From positions 992,001-1,056,000 of the forward strand of contig NZ_JBHSNF010000001.1 in NCBI RefSeq assembly GCF_042657065.1: 64,000 nucleotides of DNA. The letters are read 5' to 3'. Below the pieces are notes generated by a model, which saw only the letters and a program-made list of their open reading frames with translations, made no database searches and was not told the DNA's origin. Source of the DNA: Rhodanobacter ginsengisoli (lineage in GTDB: Bacteria; Pseudomonadota; Gammaproteobacteria; Xanthomonadales; Rhodanobacteraceae). This document shows, in pieces, positions 60,801 to 64,000 of the stretch (positions within the stretch are counted from its first letter, which is position 1; each line of letters opens with the position of its first letter). The position numbers and the translations under genes are program-made.

Positions 60801-62261
60801 GTGGTCAATGGGCTGGGCGTTGCCATCGCGAACGAGGCGGCCAGGCTGGCCGACCCGCAGCATCTGCCGCAGGCCAGGCTGGAAGTGGATTTCGGTCTGA
60901 AATACGTGCCGAAATCACCGCAGCTGGTCGCGCGGAGCACCGAGCTCGATGCGCTTCAGCAGCAGCTGCAGGCCAAGGCTGCGCAGGAGAGTTCCGATGC
61001 CGAGGTGAAGTCGCGCATCGAATCCTTGAGAAGCGCGTCGGCGGCCGACGACGTCAACAAGGCCAGCCAGTCGCTGGCCCGGATCAAGGCGCTGCAGCCG
61101 GATAACCCGTTCCTGAAAACCGAGGGTCCGAAACTGCTGGCCGATGCCTATCTGGGTCTGGCCGAGGAGACATTCCAGAAGAGTCGCTACCAGAAGGCGG
61201 CCGAGGTACTCGGGCAGGGCCTCAATACGCTGGGGGGCAACGCGGCTTTGCGCGCGGCCAAGGCGCGCTACGACGTGGTCGCCGCCATCATGGCGGCGGG
61301 CAATCGTCCGCTCGCCAGCGACGATTATGCGCAGTTGAAACGGCAGCTGGACGGCATCCGCAGGACCGATGCCAAGGCACTGGCCGGGCTCGAGTCGGAC
61401 ATGAAGATGCGCGGGCAGCTGTCGGCCCGATCGCTGGCCGAGCAGTTGGACCGGCTCAAGCCGGCTGTGGTCACTCCACCCGGCCCCCAGGCGACGCCGG
61501 CGGTACCGGTGGCACAGGCTCCGCCGGTCACGCCGGGACGGCTGCCCGTGCTGCCCGGCAAGCAGCCGGGTGCGGAAAGGGCAACGCGGCCGACGCCGGG
61601 CACCGCCGCGGCGGCGGGGCCGGCTGGGGCGGATCCTTGCGCCAAACCCGGGCTGGCCGGCATGGGCAAGTTCTGCTCCGACAAACTGGGCGATGCGCGC
61701 GGCCCCCTGCTTGTCGTGGTGCCCGGCATCGGCGGCGGCAAGGCGTATGCCATGTCGCGTGCGGAAATATCCATCAACGAATTCAACCGTTTCTGCAGGG
61801 CGACCGGCAAATGCGCCGCCATATCCGTCAATGACCCGGACCTGAGCAACGCGCCGGCCAGCAACATCAGCCTCGATCAGGCCAAGGCCTATGCGAGATG
61901 GCTCAGCGACCTCAGTGGTGGCTATGTCTACCGTCTGCCGACCGACGCGGAATGGGTGCACGCCGCCAAGGCCGGGGGCAGTTTCCGACAGGCAGACGAC
62001 AGCAATTGTGTGCCGCCATCAGCGGGCGGAGGCGACGGCAATGGCGCGGCCGTGTCGGCGCGGGGACGTTCGCGCAATCCATGGGGACTGGTCAACATGA
62101 CCGGGAACGTTGCGGAGTGGGTGGTCAGCGGCGGTCAGGTGATGGTTCGCGGGGGCAGCTTCAACAGCTACTGGTCGGACTGCAGCGTCGACACCCACCG
62201 CGCCGACGCCGGCTCACCTCAGCGGGATGTCGGTTTCCGGATACTCAGGGAGCTGAAATGA
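57831..62261 (+). CDS. ppkA: T6SS serine/threonine kinase PpkA with FGE-like C-terminal domain
   Basis: 1476 residues. Residues 1-70 form a small helical domain. Residues 81-149 carry four Asp-rich Thr-x-Val repeats. The kinase (about 203-475) has GRGGMGVV (215-222), Lys243, the HSDFKPAN loop (337-344, so HSD in place of HRD) and DFG 357-359. A transmembrane helix at 485-505 is followed by about 750 residues of helical, coiled-coil or TPR-like sequence. The final 210 residues are formylglycine-generating-enzyme-like (RLPTDAEWVHAAKAGG, NPWGLVNMTGNVAEWV, VRGGSFNSYW, VGFRILRE), probably periplasmic. It would phosphorylate TagH in response to an envelope signal. Confidence 0.93.
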   Translation: MNPIAELVAAYQTDKLKLPALFEALTARGALPETAYRAEVDWLEQQRTEGALDPLIVKALLAKLAVVQALPAQAPGHGAGDDDATMVKPATQRPSTPPAAADDPDVTRVQPTSRPQPPPADVDDATVVKPTSRPPAPSAVDDEVTIVKPASGASRPPADGQTVGTTGTQQGMTGTGSSMSSSQSSWQHIADAETGDFVAVGSLLKGRFYLEKEIGRGGMGVVFKARDERKVEARDRDPYVAIKVLNDEFRRHPDSLISLQRESRRSQQLAHDNIVRVFDFDKDRTIVFMTMEYIDGSDLKQLIRERAYNGLPLEQARPLIEGMARALIRAHSAGVVHSDFKPANVMVTREGVPKVFDFGIARAGKHMGDAVGEQTVFDAGTLGALTPAYASLEMIQGKDPVPGDDVYALGCVVFELLTGKHPYDKASAEVAMKEGRKPPLVKGLTKQQYKTLCASVAFTNDQRLKSASELIEGLRDVSLRERAMPYLIYGVPAILVIAGGVWAWTSYRHSHQVSEVIGRFAMARPDHYVNEQQALKALNTLSDDDRKRIVVDQGDLIQNFLLGRIDAYWNPARDRYDYAGTQQVFKLRDDLKLYSPALDIKRSEIEKQRNDLLNSLDTRLSQQIAADAIFENQPDNVVSTLTHIRAIDPGSALLKNAELELKYDTAIGKSIDAGHIDEATSELKLASRLFPDSSRLKQRAAQLDEMGKALAAQQLQEQQARQLQQQREQSLQTLAGLLDHVNNADEWRNQAAAAYQEAARLLADDPRLAGQASRLKQALVAQAKERQAAQDLDGAVGIAGFGVNLFPGDPALASTRQTLLQQQNELAQKAATEAQRNALAKSRVDDLLANPLGTVVWLQDVKSALSTARTQIGADSPTYAAVRRNVDTGLLKLAHERMAAGDLDAAERISQAGQQLDPAEAGFVRAVAQVTAARNAARQRDLQQQAQAIAAARTTLAGLSAKPVFTPDWQHSVAAAMDTLHADTSPETARVVNGLGVAIANEAARLADPQHLPQARLEVDFGLKYVPKSPQLVARSTELDALQQQLQAKAAQESSDAEVKSRIESLRSASAADDVNKASQSLARIKALQPDNPFLKTEGPKLLADAYLGLAEETFQKSRYQKAAEVLGQGLNTLGGNAALRAAKARYDVVAAIMAAGNRPLASDDYAQLKRQLDGIRRTDAKALAGLESDMKMRGQLSARSLAEQLDRLKPAVVTPPGPQATPAVPVAQAPPVTPGRLPVLPGKQPGAERATRPTPGTAAAAGPAGADPCAKPGLAGMGKFCSDKLGDARGPLLVVVPGIGGGKAYAMSRAEISINEFNRFCRATGKCAAISVNDPDLSNAPASNISLDQAKAYARWLSDLSGGYVYRLPTDAEWVHAAKAGGSFRQADDSNCVPPSAGGGDGNGAAVSARGRSRNPWGLVNMTGNVAEWVVSGGQVMVRGGSFNSYWSDCSVDTHRADAGSPQRDVGFRILRELK
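58071..58278 (+). repeat. four-fold coding repeat in ppkA
   Basis: Four copies of D-D-x(1-2)-T-x-V-K/Q-P with linkers rich in Pro, Thr, Ser and Arg. The threonines are residues 85, 107, 126 and 145, so the spacing is 22, 19 and 19 residues. The pattern resembles pThr-x-x-hydrophobic FHA ligands preceded by acidic residues. Confidence 0.75.
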
Positions 62262-62617
62262 CCGAACGGGAACGGGCCATCAATCAGGATCTGCATGTTC
62301 TGGACGAGGCGCATCGGCTGGGCCGGATCACGCGCGCCGAGTATCGCGCCCGGCGCCGTCATGTCCTGGAATCATTGTATGACAGCAGCGGAGTGGTCAC
62401 CGCGCGCAACAAGCTGGTGCCGCCGGGTGCCACTACCGCGTCGCGCGGGCGGCCTGCACATGCCCTGCCGGTCGAGGAAACACCCGGTGCTTCCGGGCAC
62501 GCATTGACGGCGCTGCTGTCGATGCGTCCGAGGGTTGCCTGGAAGCCTTTGCTGGCGTTCCTGGCGGGCCTCGTGCTGCTGATTTTTCTGGTGTGCTGGT
62601 TGTTGCTGCGCGAATGA
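62258..62617 (+). CDS. small tail-anchored protein coupled to ppkA
   Basis: 119 residues, unrecognised. The start ATG overlaps the ppkA stop by 4 nt. The N-terminal 45 residues are charged helix (RAINQDLHVLDEAHRLGRITRAEYRARRRHVL), similar in style to short SHOCT-like oligomerisation motifs. A Pro/Ala-rich linker follows, then one transmembrane helix at the very C-terminus (about 97-116, LLAFLAGLVLLIFLVCWLLL). It probably sits in the inner membrane facing the cytoplasm, perhaps with PpkA. Confidence 0.7.
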   Translation: MTERERAINQDLHVLDEAHRLGRITRAEYRARRRHVLESLYDSSGVVTARNKLVPPGATTASRGRPAHALPVEETPGASGHALTALLSMRPRVAWKPLLAFLAGLVLLIFLVCWLLLRE

Positions 62618-63078
62618 GAAACCATTGTCCGGACAACCATGGTGAAACTTTGCTGTCAGCAAGCGACGGGGGGATTTTTCATTCACGCCTTCGGGCAGGG
62701 CAATGAAGATCCGGTTATATGGAACCGATGTTCGGACAGGGGCTGATGCCTGATCTTCCGGATTGTTCCTGGGCTCCGCAAGTCGGCTGCCGTAGCGGTT
62801 TTCAGCTGTCTCCGATGACCGGGACGGAATGGAAAGGTAATCCGGACAGGCTGCTTCCAGTGGAGCGTTCTTGAGGTTGAATACTCGGATTCTTACGCAT
62901 TTGAGAAGCTCTTCGGCTATTCCCATGAGTAGGTAAAGGTGTATTCTGATAGAGGTTGATACAAGCCGATCGGCAGCAATTGCCGGGGTTTTGGGGGGCT
63001 TGAAATTTCGCAGTTGGCGCGGCCTCGATGTTCGGGCGCGCTGTCATTGGAAGATGATGCGATCCAGGGGAAAATATC
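62618..63078. other. 461-nt intergenic region upstream of tpsB
   Basis: No gene is supported. Base composition is clearly lower in GC than the flanks, especially 62860-62960, so it probably holds the promoter and leader of the secretion-pore gene; I could not fix -35/-10 boxes. A perfect 12-nt palindrome TTGTCCGGACAA is at 62625-62636, just after the T6SS genes, without a T-run. Related CCGGACAGG/TTCGGACAGG pieces recur near 62730 and 62843. Confidence 0.5.
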
Positions 63079-64000
63079 GTGCGAATTGTTCGTCTCGCGG
63101 CAGCGTTGGCATCGGCTTTGGCTTTGACTGGCGGCATCGTCCGTGCGCAGGACGTGGACGCCGTCCCGCCGGGTCGGGCACCCGTGAAATCGGAACCGAC
63201 CGGCGGCACTCCATCGTCGCCCATGCCGTCGGCACCGCAACAGGTGCCCGGCAATATCGTCCCCCCGGTGAAGGATCGCGATACCGAGGCTGCGCAGAAA
63301 ATCGCGGTGCTGGGTTTTCGGGTCACTGGCGTGGCCGATCATTCCCGTCTCGGTGTCACCCCGGCGAGCATCCAGGCACTGGCTGACGCGCAATATCGGA
63401 AATTGGCCAAGGAGACAGGCAACCCGGTGGAGCTCACCTTCGCCCAGATGGAGGGCGTGGCCGACAAGATCGTCGAGCGTTACCGGACGGCTGGTTTCAT
63501 TGTCTCGAATGCCTTCCTGCCCGCTCAGACCATCGGTCCCGACCACATCGTCAGGATCGAGGTGCTGGAGGGCAAGATCGGCAAGATCATTGTCAAGGGC
63601 ACCAGGCGCTATCGACCCTCCATCATTTCGGCATCGGCGGAAAAGCTTCGTGGCAAGCCGTTGTTGAAGAGCGATGTCGACACTGCATTGCTTTATGCCC
63701 GCGATCTGCCAGGCGTCACGGTCGCATCGACGTTCCAGCCCGGCGAGCATACCGGTGACACCGATCTGGTGATGATCGCCAACGAGGCGCGGCGGCCGTA
63801 CAAGTTCACTCTCGGCGCCAACAACTACGGCACGGATCTGACCGGAAAATACCGCGCCCAGGCAGGCGTGGAGTGGGACAACCCGCTTCGCCTCGGCGAC
63901 ACCTTCAATCTCAACGTGGATTACGCGCTGGATCCGAGCGACAACGTCTATGGCGCGATGACCTATCGCACACCGCTCGGCATCACTCCCGGGTTGACTG
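63079..64000 (+). CDS. TpsB family two-partner secretion pore (FhaC/ShlB-like), 3' truncated
   Basis: Outer-membrane translocator for a TpsA exoprotein, cut off by the window end after about 307 residues. GTG start at 63079 with AGGGGAA about 7 nt upstream. The signal peptide ends near residue 23 (IVRA-Q). A Pro-rich linker covers about 26-65, and POTRA domains follow at about 72-225 (VEGxxD-like ELTFAQMEGVADKIVERYRTAGF, IEVLEGKIGKIIVKG). Barrel strands follow (FTLGANNYGTDLTGKY, LRLGDTFNLNVDYALD). The matching TpsA gene is expected just beyond the window. Confidence 0.85.
   Translation, partial: MRIVRLAAALASALALTGGIVRAQDVDAVPPGRAPVKSEPTGGTPSSPMPSAPQQVPGNIVPPVKDRDTEAAQKIAVLGFRVTGVADHSRLGVTPASIQALADAQYRKLAKETGNPVELTFAQMEGVADKIVERYRTAGFIVSNAFLPAQTIGPDHIVRIEVLEGKIGKIIVKGTRRYRPSIISASAEKLRGKPLLKSDVDTALLYARDLPGVTVASTFQPGEHTGDTDLVMIANEARRPYKFTLGANNYGTDLTGKYRAQAGVEWDNPLRLGDTFNLNVDYALDPSDNVYGAMTYRTPLGITPGLT

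Noticed and set aside
57831..62261. CRISPR-like or tandem DNA repeat in ppkA
   Set aside because: The repeats at 58071-58278 are protein-level and imperfect in DNA, with no regular spacer structure, and no cas genes are present.

Overview
The window is a high-GC chromosomal segment (roughly two thirds G+C by eye) from a gammaproteobacterium. The likely group is the Xanthomonadales, and Rhodanobacter/Dyella-type Rhodanobacteraceae fit best. The pointers are the gene order queA-tgt-yajC-secD-secF, an Rrf2-sufBCD-sufS operon followed by a GNAT and a Rieske ferredoxin gene, an amgK-murU pair, and dispersed palindromes of the GTAGGAGCGCACC type. This placement is inference; there is no rRNA or tRNA gene in the window to confirm it.

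Left part (1-32800), mostly housekeeping. In order: a 5'-truncated GH92 alpha-mannosidase, proline iminopeptidase, uracil phosphoribosyltransferase, a PsiF protein and a class III aminotransferase. Next comes a four-gene operon of ABC exporter plus NarL/DesK-type two-component system, then queA, tgt, yajC, secD, secF, and motAB behind a sigma-28-like promoter. The convergent amgK-murU pair makes UDP-MurNAc from recycled sugar. It is followed by a Tat-exported flavin amine oxidase, cytochrome c and exported RidA trio, then glnK-amtB behind a sigma-54-type promoter. The SUF iron-sulfur operon (rrf2-sufB-sufC-sufD-sufS) sits behind an IscR-type operator. Downstream are an acyltransferase, a ketopantoate-reductase-like gene, a GNAT and a Rieske ferredoxin.

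Middle (32800-43200). A lower-GC patch carries two unrecognised membrane proteins and is bracketed by 15-bp direct repeats. It is followed by a MipA/OmpV porin-like gene. A compact, apparently uncharacterised locus then combines a HAD phosphatase, a class III aminotransferase, a FabF-like ketosynthase with its own ACP, a FemAB/GNAT-type acyltransferase and an arginase-fold putative hydrolase. A GtrII-like glucosyltransferase and a PAAR protein follow.

Right part (42900-64000). This is a type VI secretion (T6SS) half-locus: PAAR, a TPR-methyltransferase, VgrG, an accessory protein, the FHA protein TagH, TssK, TssL, TssM, TagF, PppA, PpkA and a small tail-anchored protein. The sheath, tube, baseplate and ClpV genes are not in the window. 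The regulatory branch is elaborate. PpkA carries four N-terminal Asp-rich Thr-x-Val repeats that look like docking sites for the FHA protein, and it has an FGE-like C-terminal domain. TagF is fused to what looks like a dead PP2C domain, although an intact PppA lies next to it. The window ends inside a TpsB (FhaC/ShlB-type) two-partner secretion pore gene.
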